Shown here in pieces: positions 34,675 through 46,195 of a DNA stretch of 64,000 nt. Source of the DNA: Nectonema munidae (taxonomy: Eukaryota > Nematomorpha > Nectonematoida > Nectonematidae); NCBI GenBank assembly GCA_030549495.1, contig JAUIRK010000959.1, forward strand, positions 124,001 through 188,000, read 5' to 3'. Under the pieces are notes generated by a model, which was given only the letters and a program-made list of their open reading frames with translations, searched no databases and had not been told where the DNA came from. Position 1 is the stretch's first letter. Every line of letters begins with the position of its first letter. The translations under genes were made by a program, and so were the position numbers.

Positions 34675-37600
34675 CCCTCGCAGGACGAACTATGGCTTTT
34701 TACTCCACATGACACTTTGACTTCGTTTTTCGAAGAGAAAAACATATGAAACGAAATATAAATATATTATGTAATTTTTATTTAGACTATTTTTCATTCG
34801 AAGAAAAAAAAATTTTTTTGATTGAATGATTCAATTTTTTTCTAAAGTTTTTTCGAATGAAATACATATAACTTAACGCCAAAAAATTTTAAAAACCAAA
34901 ATAAAAATTTTTTTTCATTAAGTCATAGACATAAAAAAAAATTTCCATTAGAAAAACTAAACTAATTTAGAAAAATAAGTTTCCATAAAAAGAAATCAAC
35001 TTTAGTAAAGTTATGTAAAGTTTTCAAAATATTGAAAATTATATGTTCAAAAGAAAAATCTCTAGGATTCATTACGCATAATTAGTGAAGGCAAATCAAA
35101 AAGACTCAGGATCTTCTTATGGAGCAAACGAGTCTAATCTAGAAGGTATACTGTCTTGGGCTAGTCAGTCTATGTTTTAGTAAAAGTTAAATGTTTTCTT
35201 CGAGAATCGACATGTGTATGAAATTTCTCTATAAATATATCAACAATGAGAAAAAAAACTAGAAAATATATAAAATTTATTCACATGAAGGACATATTAA
35301 CTTTGTATGAGTCTTACAGATAAACTTTTTGCAAATGTCACATCTCGTGCCTCTACTTTTTAGCTTGCAGTCTTCTACAGAGCAAAATCCACCGTAAGAT
35401 TGAGGTTCATTTCTGTAAAAAGTAGTTTCGACTCCGAAAAAAGACAAAATATTTCTTCTTATTTTACTCATGCTAGAACTGTTTGATCTGAAACGCATAG
35501 ATTCCTCAGTCAAACTGAAACACAAATGTCTAATAAAGTGTTTTCTTCCACCTCTTTTTATACTTGGAAATAAGCTAGAGTCATTTTAGAGCATATTATC
35601 CAACTATTCAGTGCTGATATATCCAAATAATTGGTAAAAAATGGCCTCCATAGGCCGCCTCCTAATTGGTCTATATGACGTATCAACATCTTATTTGCAG
35701 TATCGACGCCCCTTTGTACTTATTATACATAATAATTGTTTCTGGTTTGTTATACTCTAAAGTACATTTTATTTCTAGATTTTATCTCATTCATGTGTTG
35801 ACTCGACATAATATAAACAAACTTAAAAAATTTTTACCATGTTTTCTTGGTATCAAGGCTGTAAGAGAGGCGTTAAAAGCTTAAAGAAATCTGCTTTCAC
35901 ACTCATTCAGTCTCAGACCTTTCATATGTTCAGGACGAAAAAAATGTAGCATAAAGGTTTATTTGACCTAACAATTCTCAATATCGTAATATCATTTTTT
36001 TAGCCCATTCACAAAGTTCATAGGACATGAAAAACCTGTCAACTAGTATTCCTGTGCCATTGGGAAAATCAATACTTTCTATAAGTCTCTTTACTATAGA
36101 ATTACCGCTAAAATAAGCAGGTTCGCTGAGTCCTGTTACATAAATTTCAGGCTGTAAAAGGTAGAAAGATTTTGAGTCGTTACAATGATATACCTTTATC
36201 CCGTAATGACCGGGTTTAGACGCATCATAAATTTTGAGTAAACATCCACCTCGAAATTTAACGAGTTGCTCATCAATTGTAATGTATTCATTCGGACAGT
36301 AATACTTTGGAAACACTTTACAAAAATGTTCTTGTAAAAACCGAACTTTGCATATTTTATCACTTAGATTGACTGTTATTTTGAAATCAAATCTAATATA
36401 GGTATTGATTAGAACAAACATATCGCGAGTGATTGATGCAATCAAAAAAGGTTCACCAAACTTGTCAGTAAAGAGATACTTAACATCGACACGTTGATTT
36501 CTTGACTGTCCCATGTAAAGCATGCATCCTAAATATGCAAGGAGATGGTGAATACTGAACTTTTCATAGCAATACTTTAAATTTTGATGCCGAAAAGTTT
36601 CCCCACTACAAAGTAAATAATATAAGTAATGGAAAGCAGAAAAAGTCAAATATATTTTAAAACGACTCTCTAATAGACCACTCTTTCAAATATACAACAC
36701 ATTTTGAGGTTATAATTTGTACAAACCGAAAATATGGTGCTAAATTATGCACATACACAAAGTTATATACTTGTCACATAAATATCAAGTTACCTAGTCG
36801 GAGTTTGTCACGAAACACAAAGGTAAAAAGAATACAAGTACTTTTGACAGCTAACCTCCTTTCTTCTTTCTCTCATATTATATCTTGATACATGTATCGT
36901 CTAATCTCTTTGTCTTATTGTGAAAATCTTCTAGAACTCCAAGTTATATATTATATGTATTTATATCACACAAACCCCCAGAATTATACCCACGGAAACT
37001 ATAAGAGCTAACGGAGATATTTCGGTCATATACACATATAATTTAATTTATAATGTATAAAACACATATAACTTATATACTAATGTAGCATACTATAGAA
37101 TTCTGCAATATTATTTCATAAGTGATTGTTTGTATGACAGATCGTCACAAAAAACAACGTTTTTCTAGGGAAGATAACTTTATGAATTTTCATTTGTATA
37201 AGGCATTTGATTATAAAACCAATCATGTACTGCAAAAGAAGATACTACGTTATCATTCAAAAAGTCATTTAAATATATATTTGAGATATAACATTGGAGA
37301 AAAAAGCTTACTTGAAGTGCCATGGTACACGAGGTAATATCCTCTTGAATATCAATAGAAGTAGTACTATAATCGGAAACATGTAGAACTTGAAGTTAAG
37401 CCACTATCAGACGAGCTCATATTAGAAGAACCGAAGCAAAAGTGGAGGAAGAGAAAGTAACAAAGTGAAGAAAAAATAAACACTAATACGTCAATCTTCA
37501 ATACATACATTTCACGTCACAAGTATAATTCATTCACACTGTTTTCAACTTTACATTCAATATCCATTTATATGAAAGACGTCATTTTTTGAGAAACTAA

Positions 37601-38085
37601 AACTGATAGTATAAGATGAATATGACACAAGTTCAGAAGTCAAATTTCATACAGTATAACTTCTGGATCTTGAAGTTTTTATAATATGACGTTTAGAAAT
37701 TGTGTTTTGCACAGAAAATACTATCACAAGTTGCTGTTTAGAGTTGGTTGAATCACAGCTTCGACTCTTGATGAAAACTTTTAGAGTTCACTAAAAAAAC
37801 TTAACATCACCTCGAATAAAAATAAATTATGCAAAGAAAGAATTTGACTCAATCATTATCAAATTCATTAAATTAGCCTTCTAAAAAACTCAAAGAGAGT
37901 TGAAAAATAAAACAAACAGAAAGGATGGAAAACACGATAGAAAAATTTTTTTACAAATATCATAAAGATATAATAAAAGGATTTTTCCGATTGCAAAAAA
38001 TTGAAGACATTTAATGTTCTTATGGAGTTTTTTTTTACCAATAGATCGTCCTACGCGTTTTGTGAAAATTGTCGTCCTACGAGGG
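34675..38085 (-). mobile_element. piggyBac element 2 with perfect TTAA
   Basis: Ends CCCTCGCAGGACGA and TCGTCCTACGAGGG are inverted repeats with one mismatch. They are flanked by TTAA on both sides (34671-34674, 38086-38089), exactly as piggyBac requires. An internal ATCGTCCTACGCG near 38046 repeats the right terminus as a subterminal copy. The transposase reads leftward. The element landed at the meeting point of the Tigger 2 and ZBED5-like hAT relics. Confidence 0.95.
35277..36660 (-). pseudogene. piggyBac 2 transposase, interrupted
   Basis: The open frame 36649-35978 has LLAYLGCMLYMGQSRNQRVD, then YITIDEQLVKFRGGCLLKIY with the first catalytic Asp. SKPGHYGIKVYHCNDSKSF and GILVDRFFMSYEL with the second Asp follow. 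The separate frame 35525-35277 encodes the cysteine-rich tail CSVEDCKLKSRGTRCDICKK and ICPSCE. The section between them that should hold the third Asp (GGVDxxDQ) cannot be recognised. The acidic N-terminus may lie near 37300-37430 (MSSSDSGLTSSS) before a GTAAGC donor-like site. It is probably non-functional. Confidence 0.88.
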
Positions 38086-38089
38086 TTAA

Positions 38090-39047
38090 TGCATTTGTTT
38101 GAGAACATTTTTCAACCCATCAGGTGTGGTTTTCATTATTAAGGCTTGGCGATGAATACCGCGCTGGGTACCAATTACATCTGTAGATTATTGCTTAACA
38201 GACTCTGAAAACTAGAACTACAACAAAGAGCTGTCAGTGTACACTCCAATGTCATATTTCGACTTAATGCCATATGCTGTAAAAAAAAGATCAAATATTT
38301 CTCCTGCAGTTGTTTTACTGCTAAAAGTTTTGCAAAATAAAAATTTGTCTACCTGGAACTTGTCATATATACATATTGTACGTAAACGCAAGGCTGAGCT
38401 AAGTTGGCAGCATCCATTTTTCGTCAAGCTGAATTGGAAAAAACTTGAAAATTGAATTCCGAATCTATAAAACCACCTGCGACAGTATGTCATAAGACAT
38501 CTCTCCTATTAACCTTGAAACGGTATCGTTTGACAGGAAGATATTCTTCAGCTTTTCAAGTTCACAACTTCTTAGCACATAAATTATGATATCCTTGCAA
38601 CAAGGTAATGTCACATGTTCTCCTATTTTGTGAGACTTTTTTTCAAACTTCTTAGGAGGCTTTTAAACCACACTTAATACAAAAACATTTCTATGTTATC
38701 AAACCTCAATTTGGGCAATTGTTTAGCTTCACGTTTAAAATAGGGAATAGTTTTATTTATTGAACAGGAGGACTTCATTTCCTAATAACTTTTTAACCTG
38801 CCGGGCTTTAGAAAAATGGATGTTAACACTTCAGAACACAAAACACACTGCGCTTCTTCTCTGCCAGGCGTTAATGCAGTAAAACCAAATTTCAAAGACT
38901 AAATTATTCTTTTAAATGTGACTTGTTTGCAAAAATCGCAAATGGCCCAATATGGATGAAATATGTTGAGCAAAACGATCGACTAAGTGACGCCTTCTCT
39001 GTCTCCATGGAACAGTTGGCTCTGTCCCCATAATTTGGGCACCTCTG
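38090..39047 (-). mobile_element. ZBED5-like hAT relic, 5-prime half
   Basis: The minus strand begins with the hAT-type end CAGAGGTGCCCAAATTATGG, followed by a BED-finger transposase start. The flank AGCTAGAA fits the nnnTAnnn hAT target type. The other terminus was not located, and the element is cut at 38089 by piggyBac 2. Confidence 0.72.
38092..38890 (-). pseudogene. hAT transposase, BED finger and N-terminal core
   Basis: Reading leftward, FGFTALTPGREEAQCVLC and PGRLK form a degenerate BED zinc finger. MTLPCCKDIIIYVLRSCELE and NIFLSNDTVSRLIGEMSYDI are the conserved helix and the TVSRRI motif. Then come FPIQLDEKW, DKFLFCKTFSSKTTAGEIFD and IGVYTDSSL around the catalytic Asp. GIHRQALIMK and GLKNVLKQM close the fragment. 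This is the domain order of ZBED5/FAM200/GTF2IRD2 transposases. There are several stops, and the C-terminal half is absent. Confidence 0.8.
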
Positions 39048-39484
39048 AGCTAGAACGTAGTGGTGCCATGAGAATTACAAACAAGGTCATTTGATTTGAT
39101 AAAATGTGTGCATTTATCCGCAGTTATGGTGGGATTGGGAGCTGATAGTGTAAATATAATGTCGCATAATAATTGTGGTGTGTTCAATGGACAAAAAGAA
39201 CTTACTGGATCAAGCAAGGATGAGCACTCCCTGTTTCTACCGGGGGTGGTGCTTATCTTTACTTGCTTATTTATGAAAAACAGAATTGCCTGCAAATATA
39301 TTGCAGAATTTTTCAAAATTTCATAGATTTTGTAACACCATTGCAGCACAATATCAATTTGATTAAACTTAATAATAAATTTGTCATTTCAATATATAAT
39401 TTTATTTTCTAATATAACAAAATCAATTTTATTAAATTTGATCCTATATTTTTATTTATTTTTCTAATTTATTCTGTTAGTTAA

Positions 39485-39602
39485 AATTGGGAATGCCTAT
39501 CTTTACTTATTAAAAATCGAGGGTGCTTTTCTTTACTAGTCAAAAATCGGGGGTGCTTTTTTTTACTAGTCATTTTTGGGAGTGCTCATCTTTACTTGAT
39601 CC
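39485..39602. repeat. four 30-bp tandem units upstream of ABI
   Basis: Units of the type AAAAATCGGGGGTGCTTTTC plus TTTACTAGTC repeat four times with small changes. An inverted relative with GAGCACTCCC and GGGGGTGGTGC lies at about 39207-39275. The array ends about 75 bp before the ABI start codon. Confidence 0.8.
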
Positions 39603-39642
39603 AGAACTTATTATTCGATGCTAAACGTAAAATTTCTATTTT

Positions 39643-39644
39643 AG
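39643..39644 (+). promoter_or_regulatory. candidate splice acceptor in the ABI 5-prime UTR
   Basis: TTTCTATTTTAG just upstream of the start codon is a good acceptor. If used, the first non-coding exon lies further upstream and the 30-bp array would be intronic rather than promoter DNA. Confidence 0.4.
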
Positions 39645-39678
39645 ACCATATTCAAAGGATAGACGAAACTCTTGAACG

Positions 39679-41010
39679 ATGTCAGAGACTCTTCATGCAC
39701 TCATCAGCTCTGAAATTCCCAAAGGACTGGACGCTCTTCACGAAGCTGCTTTTCACTTCAACAAAGTATCGCAGTACTGGCGAGAGCGGGAAGAAAGCCA
39801 GGATAAAGTCAATATTGAGGAACTGAAGGCATACACCGCCCAAGGCCTGAGCGCCGTTGTGGTGCGCATTGAAACGATGAGTAGAGCGTGCTTACAAGCG
39901 TTGGAGGAAGAAGCGGATCAAGTTGCAGCGCTGGGAGTGTCGATGAGTGAGTGCGTTTTGCGCTTCGACATCGCCAAAGAGAAGGAGGCTCGGAAGAAGA
40001 TCGGCTTGTTGACGACTTCTCGCAAAAACGTGAGACAGTACAAGATCGCAGCACTTCCCGTCCCTGTCGCCAAATCGAGTAGGTATGTGCGCAAAGCCAT
40101 TAACTTTGACGCCTTGGACGGTATAGGCAAAGCCGTCTTCACAAATTGCAAGCATGAGCAGTGCGAAGTGAGTAATTACGGGGGAGTCGGTACTAGCAGT
40201 AACTACGCAGCTCTGCCCATGCTCTTCACTCATGATTGGCGGCAAGAAGAAAAGGGAAGTCACTCCGTGGCTTACGCCCAACCCAATTCATTACTGCCAC
40301 ACTCCTCCATAAGTTACCCGTTTCAAGCGTCGCACTACGCAGGCTCATCCCTCGCGAACAACCCCAACACGCGGCAATACTCCTCTTCAATGCAGCCGTC
40401 CACCAACCAGTACTTCCACACGTTAAATTCTTCCCAGCTGAAAAATCTATCCCTCTCATCCTCTTCCCACAGATCACTGGAGTGCCAGCAACAACAGTAT
40501 CCCAGCCACCGCTCATACACACCCAGCATGTTTGCTCACAACCAAAACTCACATCACCACCAAATATACGAAAAATTGTACTTTGAAAAGTTTGGCAGAC
40601 ACCCTGCCGCCTCTACCCCTCAGGCATCGATGCTCTCGCAAACCTTATCCCCTCACTCCACATCCCATTTATTCAAGAAACAGAGCTATCCCGATCTTCC
40701 CTCCTACTCTTCCTTACCTCCTCCTAACAGCATCCACAACGCCCCGAATCACATTCTTTCTAACATGCCTTCTCCTCACAGTGCGAATGCTTGTAATTTA
40801 CCTCTAACTTCTTCTAGTAGTAGTATCAATTACATCGACAAAGTCATCACCCTCTACGACTACGTAGCGGAAAAGCCCGATGAGCTCACCTTCGTCGAAA
40901 ATTCCTTCATCTATGTGATAAAGAAGAACGATGATGGTTGGTGGGAAGGCACTCTTGAGAGTACTGGCATCACCGGTCTCTTTCCTGGCAATTACGTTTC
41001 TTGCGTATGA
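39679..41010 (+). CDS. Abi: Abl interactor (ABI) protein, 443 aa, single exon
   Basis: ABI is a subunit of the WAVE regulatory complex, which activates Arp2/3-driven actin assembly at the cell cortex. It links Abl kinase to that complex. The N-terminal helical region has EELKAYTAQGLSAVVVRIET. The Abi_HHR region near residues 95-160 includes DIAKEKEARKKIGLLTTSR and SSRYVRKAINFDALDGIG. The middle (about 170-380) is rich in Ser, Pro, Gln and His, as in the family. The C-terminal SH3 domain (385-443) has TLYDY, DDGWWEG and GLFPGNYV. The length is close to that of animal ABIs. The start is fixed by an in-frame TGA six bases upstream. The gene is intact and has a much higher GC content than its surroundings. 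Absence of introns over the whole protein is unusual for ABI and could mean an old retrocopy, but no poly-A tail or target duplication was found. Confidence 0.95.
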   Translation: MSETLHALISSEIPKGLDALHEAAFHFNKVSQYWREREESQDKVNIEELKAYTAQGLSAVVVRIETMSRACLQALEEEADQVAALGVSMSECVLRFDIAKEKEARKKIGLLTTSRKNVRQYKIAALPVPVAKSSRYVRKAINFDALDGIGKAVFTNCKHEQCEVSNYGGVGTSSNYAALPMLFTHDWRQEEKGSHSVAYAQPNSLLPHSSISYPFQASHYAGSSLANNPNTRQYSSSMQPSTNQYFHTLNSSQLKNLSLSSSSHRSLECQQQQYPSHRSYTPSMFAHNQNSHHHQIYEKLYFEKFGRHPAASTPQASMLSQTLSPHSTSHLFKKQSYPDLPSYSSLPPPNSIHNAPNHILSNMPSPHSANACNLPLTSSSSSINYIDKVITLYDYVAEKPDELTFVENSFIYVIKKNDDGWWEGTLESTGITGLFPGNYVSCV

Positions 41011-41558
41011 GTCTGCGTGCTCGAGTAATTCTGTTAAATAACCAAATGTTTCGTTTAATGTTTTCATTATTCTGATCTTTCTCATTCCACCAAATAACTT
41101 ATATTTTTTGTCATCGCGCAAATTTATGGATTGCATAGATTGACTAATATTTATCATTATAATATATATATATATAATCTTTCTAAATGGAACATAACTC
41201 GTGATTTAAAACATTTTTATATACACACTTTTTTATTGAACCACCATGCGATACTGATAAATTGCTTTTTCACTACAATCAAAATTTGTATTGTGGCTGA
41301 AATGCTTTTTTTTAATCTTTATCCAACTGCCTTTTTATTTTTATATGCGATTATCTTGTTATCTTTATTTTGTATTTATTAAAAAACATGATCGATTGAA
41401 AGTTATTGAAGAAAGCGTAATTTGAATTTCAACTTAAAATAGGCACTTCTTCGCACAACTTTTTTACTTAAGTGGAAGCATTAGTATTCCTGTCTGGAAT
41501 CTGGCTTAAAATATATGCAAGAAAATACGAAATGAATTATAAAGAATTATGGTTTAAC

Positions 41559-41564
41559 AATAAA
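41559..41564 (+). terminator. candidate poly(A) signal AATAAA for ABI
   Basis: This is the first AATAAA I find downstream of the ABI stop, giving a 3-prime UTR of about 560 nt. Confidence 0.45.
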
Positions 41565-41570
41565 GCTAGA

Positions 41571-42744
41571 AATAGACATACATATAGCAATGCGCTTTTT
41601 CTTTTTCAATGAGAAATAGATAAAATTGGTTTCTAGTTCGATTCCCAGCATTTCCCTTTGAATGCTGTCATTGCTCGATACAACCGGACAGTAATGGTGC
41701 CTTCTTAATGAAAACATTCCTTTATAATATCTATTGATCCCTATTAAATCAATTTATTTTTCGTTCTTTCTTTAAAAGATTACATCACCATAAGTGGTTA
41801 TCATGGTGAAAATTATTGTGTCATCACAATTTTTGTTCTACCAATAAGGAATTGAAAATTCTTATTTTTTGATAACTTCCCATTCTCTTTCTTTGATATT
41901 TTTTCCTCATTTTAATATTGTCATCCAAAAAATTCTCAACTCCCTAGGGCCTAGGAGCATCGTATATGTTGAAGCTATGCTTCAATTCTCATTGCTATAT
42001 AAATTTAAAACTTATATTTGTCATATATGTTTTTCAAAGTACAACACAGCCTTCCTTCATCATAAACCGACTCTCAGCGTAAGTGAACTGTCGACAGCTT
42101 CTGATACCTTACAGTTGAATGAAGAAACTTGTGAGAAGCATATGGAGTGATGTGTGGTTGAAAAATTTGGGCAGTACAACTCTAGGATAAATGTAAATGA
42201 TATTTTATCTGCCTATACCCGTTTATGTTATTTTATCAATATTTACCGGTCCAAGCCTAGTCATGGACTGAATCTGAATGGACTAACAAACAGTATTTTT
42301 TACAGCAAAAACTCTTTATTGCCAAGATATTGATAAAGTGATTTTTATCCACTTCTCGAAATTTTTTTATAAGCTATATCACTCATTTCTATTACTTCTA
42401 CACGTTATTCTTTAAGCATCTTATCAAGATTAGCTGGAAATGGACTAAGAAATGAGATTTTAATTTGATTCAAATTCGTTAATCAGTTTTGTTTTACGTG
42501 AAAACCACATTATAAAGAAAACCAGCAATGAAGAAAATCAAACTATTCTAAAGGCTGCATTCATATTTTGAGTGTTACATAATAAAACAGGCAAATGAGG
42601 ATCATGGAACCGTGGCTTTGTCTTCTTCGTTACTCTACCATTTTTCTTATAATTGGAAATGAAAAATCTTTTTTAATCTTAAAGTAATTCAACTTTTAAA
42701 AATAGGTAGCAAAAAAGATGATTGTGCGAATAAATAAATATATA
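41571..42744. other. AT-rich spacer, nothing firm
   Basis: A 93-codon frame at 41869-42150 has no recognised motif. A short TTCGATTCCC near 41637 resembles a pol III B box but has no A-box partner. Confidence 0.45.
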
Positions 42745-44324
42745 TATCTCCAACCCGTATATTACGATGATTCTTCTCCAACCTGTATTCTACGATGATT
42801 CATCTCCAAACTATATACTACAATGATTCATCTCTAACCTGTATACTACGATGATTCATCTCTAACCTGTATACTACGATGATTCATCTTCAACCTGTAT
42901 ACTACGATGGTTTCTATTCCATGTACAAATAACTAGGGAGACAATGTTCAACTTTCTGTTCACATTCTGCTAGATGTAAGATTTGATATACCTCATTCGG
43001 GGAGACGATGCTACATAAGTTATTACCTATATACATTATACCTGTATACTACGATGGTTCATCTCCAACCTGTATACCGCGATAATTCATCTCCAACCTA
43101 TCAGTTCATATTTGATATACTTCATTCGGGGAGAGGATGTTAGATAAGTTATTAATTTTTTCACGATATTAAATAATATATTTTATCAAATAATAAAAAT
43201 AAAATTCTGTAATCAAAGAATCGAAAAATATTCTTTAAAAAATCAAAAAAAAAACTTTCTGTTCATATTTTGCTACTTTATACGATGTTACAAAAGTTAT
43301 AACCTATACTTTGCAATTTGCACGATTTTAAATATTATATTTGTCAAATAATCAAAATAAAATTCTGTAATCAAAGAATCGAAAAATATTCTTTAAAAAA
43401 TCAAAAAATATCAAACTTTCTGTTCATATTTTGCTACCTCATACGATGTTACAAAAGTTATTACCTATACTTTGCAATTTGCACGATTTTAAATATTATA
43501 TTTGTCGAATAATCAAAGAATCGAAAAATGTTCAAATCAAAAAATATTTATTCTTTTTAAATATATCGTTGGCTCCCCTTACTTTTAGTTACGTATGTGC
43601 ATAATTTGATAAAAATTAAATATTAAAGACTAGGTTTATCTTTCAATTTTAAAAGTAAGGGGAGCCAACGATATATTTAAAAAGAATAAATATTTTTTGA
43701 TTTGAACATTTTTCGATTCTTTGATTATTCGACAAATATAATATTTAAAATCGTGCAAATTGCAAAGTATAGGTAATAACTTTTGTAACATCGTATGAGG
43801 TAGCAAAATATGAACAGAAAGTTTGATATTTTTTGATTTTTTAAAGAATATTTTTCGATTCTTTGATTACAGAATTTTATTTTGATTATTTGATAAAATA
43901 TATTATTTAATATCGTGAAAAAATTAAAACTTATCTAACACCTCTCCCCAAAAAAAAAAAAAAAAAAATAGGTTGGAGATGAATTATCGCGGTATACATG
44001 TTGGAGATGAACCAACGTAGTATACAGGTATAATGTATATAGGTAATAACTTATGTAGCATCGTCTCCCCGAATGAGGTATATCAAATCTTACATCTAGC
44101 AGAATGTGAACAGAAAGTTGAACATTGTCTCCCTAGTTATTTGTACATGGAATAGAAACCATCGTAGTATACAGGTTGAAGATGAATCATCGTAGTATAC
44201 AGGTTAGAGATGAATCATCGTAGTATACAGGTTAGAGATGAATCATTGTAGTATATAGTTTGGAGATGAATCATCGTAGAATACAGGTTGGAGAAGAATC
44301 ATCGTAATATACGGGTTGGAGATA
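42745..44324. mobile_element. foldback palindrome with 28-bp subrepeats
   Basis: A left arm (42745-43588) and right arm (about 43650-44324) are near-perfect reverse complements around a roughly 60-bp centre. Each arm begins at its outer end with six tandem 28-bp units of the type TGTATACTACGATGATTCAT plus CTCCAACC. An AT-rich block and the motif GGCTCCCCTTAC at the inner end follow. The left arm has an extra tandem copy of a block of about 158 bp. Long inverted arms made of tandem subrepeats are the hallmark of foldback elements. No target duplication or transposase is visible, so a simple inverted duplication cannot be excluded. Confidence 0.85.
43949..43968. repeat. A20 run in the right foldback arm
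   Basis: A pure A run replaces part of the sequence that in the left arm reads as a CATTCGGGGAGAGG-type motif. It is one of the few differences between the arms. Confidence 0.8.
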
Positions 44325-44455
44325 ACACGCAAGTTGTCTACCCGCGTTCAACCGTACAGGTTATGAGAATATATCATTACATATTAGAGAAGAGTTTTCT
44401 AAACTCTTTATACTGAAAATTATTTCTTCAAATATATTACTGTTTTGTTTAAAAT

Positions 44456-44600
44456 ACCTATACTTTGCAATTTGGACGATTTTAAATATTATATTTGTCA
44501 AATAATCAAAATAAAATTCTGTGATCAAAGAATCGAAAAATATTCTTTAAAAAATCAAAAAATATCAAACTTTCTGTTCATATTTTGCTACCTCATAGCT
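44456..44600. repeat. detached copy of the foldback inner block
   Basis: CCTATACTTTGCAATTTGGA through TTGCTACCTCATA repeats the AT-rich block of the left arm in the same orientation, about 130 bp outside the palindrome. Confidence 0.8.
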
Positions 44601-45511
44601 TCAATACTTATTGAGAAAAATTGATTAAAACACATATTTTGATCTATTTATCTTCTCTTTAGAAATTTATATGCAGTAAACAATAATAAAAAAAATATTT
44701 ATCCAAAACATATTTTTTTCGAATCAAAGTGTAAATCAAACACGCACTTAAATTTTGGATGATTATTCAAAAGAAGTAAAAAACTAATGTTAATTTATAA
44801 AAAACCGAAAACTAAAATGATTTTATAAAAATCTAAAAATAAATAGTGGACTACGATTATCCAACAAAACTTGTACATTCGATCTACATTTTTCACTTCA
44901 AAAATAATTTTAAATTTATTAGATAAACATTATACTGAACAATAAAAAAAACGAAGGTTAATTTATAAAAAAAATGGAAAAACTAATACTATTTTATAAA
45001 AATCTACAAATAAATTTAGATTCTGAGAGTAGAGTCGCTTTAAATTGTGCTGGAAATTGTCACATAATATAGGTAAAAATTTGTCCTAATGAAAGGAGCT
45101 TTAGTTTAAAATGCATCCCTTATCTGCTAATTAATGGTATGAAGCCCATGGAAAATCGCATGATGCATTTTGTTGAGAAATGTGAAAGTTATAAGCGTTT
45201 TAATATTTGACTAAGATTTAAGCTAGGAACACTACAAATAAACTAAGCGTACACTAGCCCGATAAAATAAACCACACACGCGTGCTAAAGATGTGGTGAA
45301 GCGTATGCGAGATAAGAATTCACTGCGCTCACAAACGCGTAATGCAACATGTGTTCATCTTTCTTCGCATAGTTATGCTCTAAAATCAATCAATAATGTG
45401 ATTTATTATTCGCACACTGTCGGTATAAATACAACGAATGCCCTTCGTTAAAAATTAGAAAGGTTGTATCTAAACTAAATAAAAGTAGACTATGATTATC
45501 AAACAAAACTC
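44601..45511. other. AT-rich spacer with partial repeats
   Basis: A partial copy of the 344-bp repeat begins at 44873. Two short related blocks ending in ATTTTATAAAAATCTA are at about 44770 and 44950. The stretch 45050-45460 is less AT-rich (several ACGCG motifs) but shows no frame or element end. Confidence 0.5.
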
Positions 45512-46195
45512 GTACATTTAATCGACATTTTTCACTTGAAAAATAATTTAAAATTTATTAGAAAAATATTATACTGACCTATACTACTGACCCATAAAAA
45601 GTAAAAAATAAATATTAATTTTCGACAGTTTTATTTAACTATGACATTTTAAAATGTTAAAAACCATATTCTGCCTTTGTGAATATAAAATTTTGAAGAA
45701 ATAATATATAAACTCATCACGTTAATTATTGGTATTTTTTGAAACTAGATAAAAGTTGACTGACCTCACATAAAAGCGGATTTTGGAAAAATAAAAATAT
45801 ATTTATTTGTAAAACCTAGCCTATTTTACCCACAAAGAGTATAGCTTCAAATCTTGTACATTCGATCAACATTTTTCACTTTAAAAATAATTTTAAATTT
45901 ATTAGAAAAACATTATACTGACCTGTACTACTGACCCATAAAAAGTAAAAAATATATATTAATTTTCGACAGTTTTCTTCAACTATGAAATTTTAAAATG
46001 TAAAAAATCATATTTTACCTTTGTGAATATAAAATATTGAAAAAATATTATATAAATTAAGAACGTTAATTATTATTGGTATTTTTTGAAACTAGATAAA
46101 ACTTGACTGACCTCACATAAAAGCAGATTTTGGAAAAATGAAAATATATTTATTTGTATAACCTAGCCTATGTTAACCACAAAGAGTATACCTTT
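45512..46195. repeat. two tandem 344-bp units
   Basis: The unit beginning GTACATTTAATCGACATTTT at 45512 recurs at 45856 and remains similar to its end (AACCTAGCCTATTTTACCCA and AACCTAGCCTATGTTAACCA). It is non-coding. A truncated third copy lies at 44873. Confidence 0.85.

Noticed and set aside
35666-35884. 72-codon plus-strand frame inside piggyBac 2
   Set aside because: It lies in the degraded section of the transposase region with no motif. It could be an unrelated insertion but there are no visible ends.
39809-40552. Open frames on the opposite strand of ABI (39809-40054, 39892-40281, 40226-40552)
   Set aside because: They are shadows created by the GC-rich coding bias of ABI and have no recognisable motif.
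41637-41650. Second pol III B-box-like motif
   Set aside because: There is no A box at the right distance and no tRNA-like surroundings.
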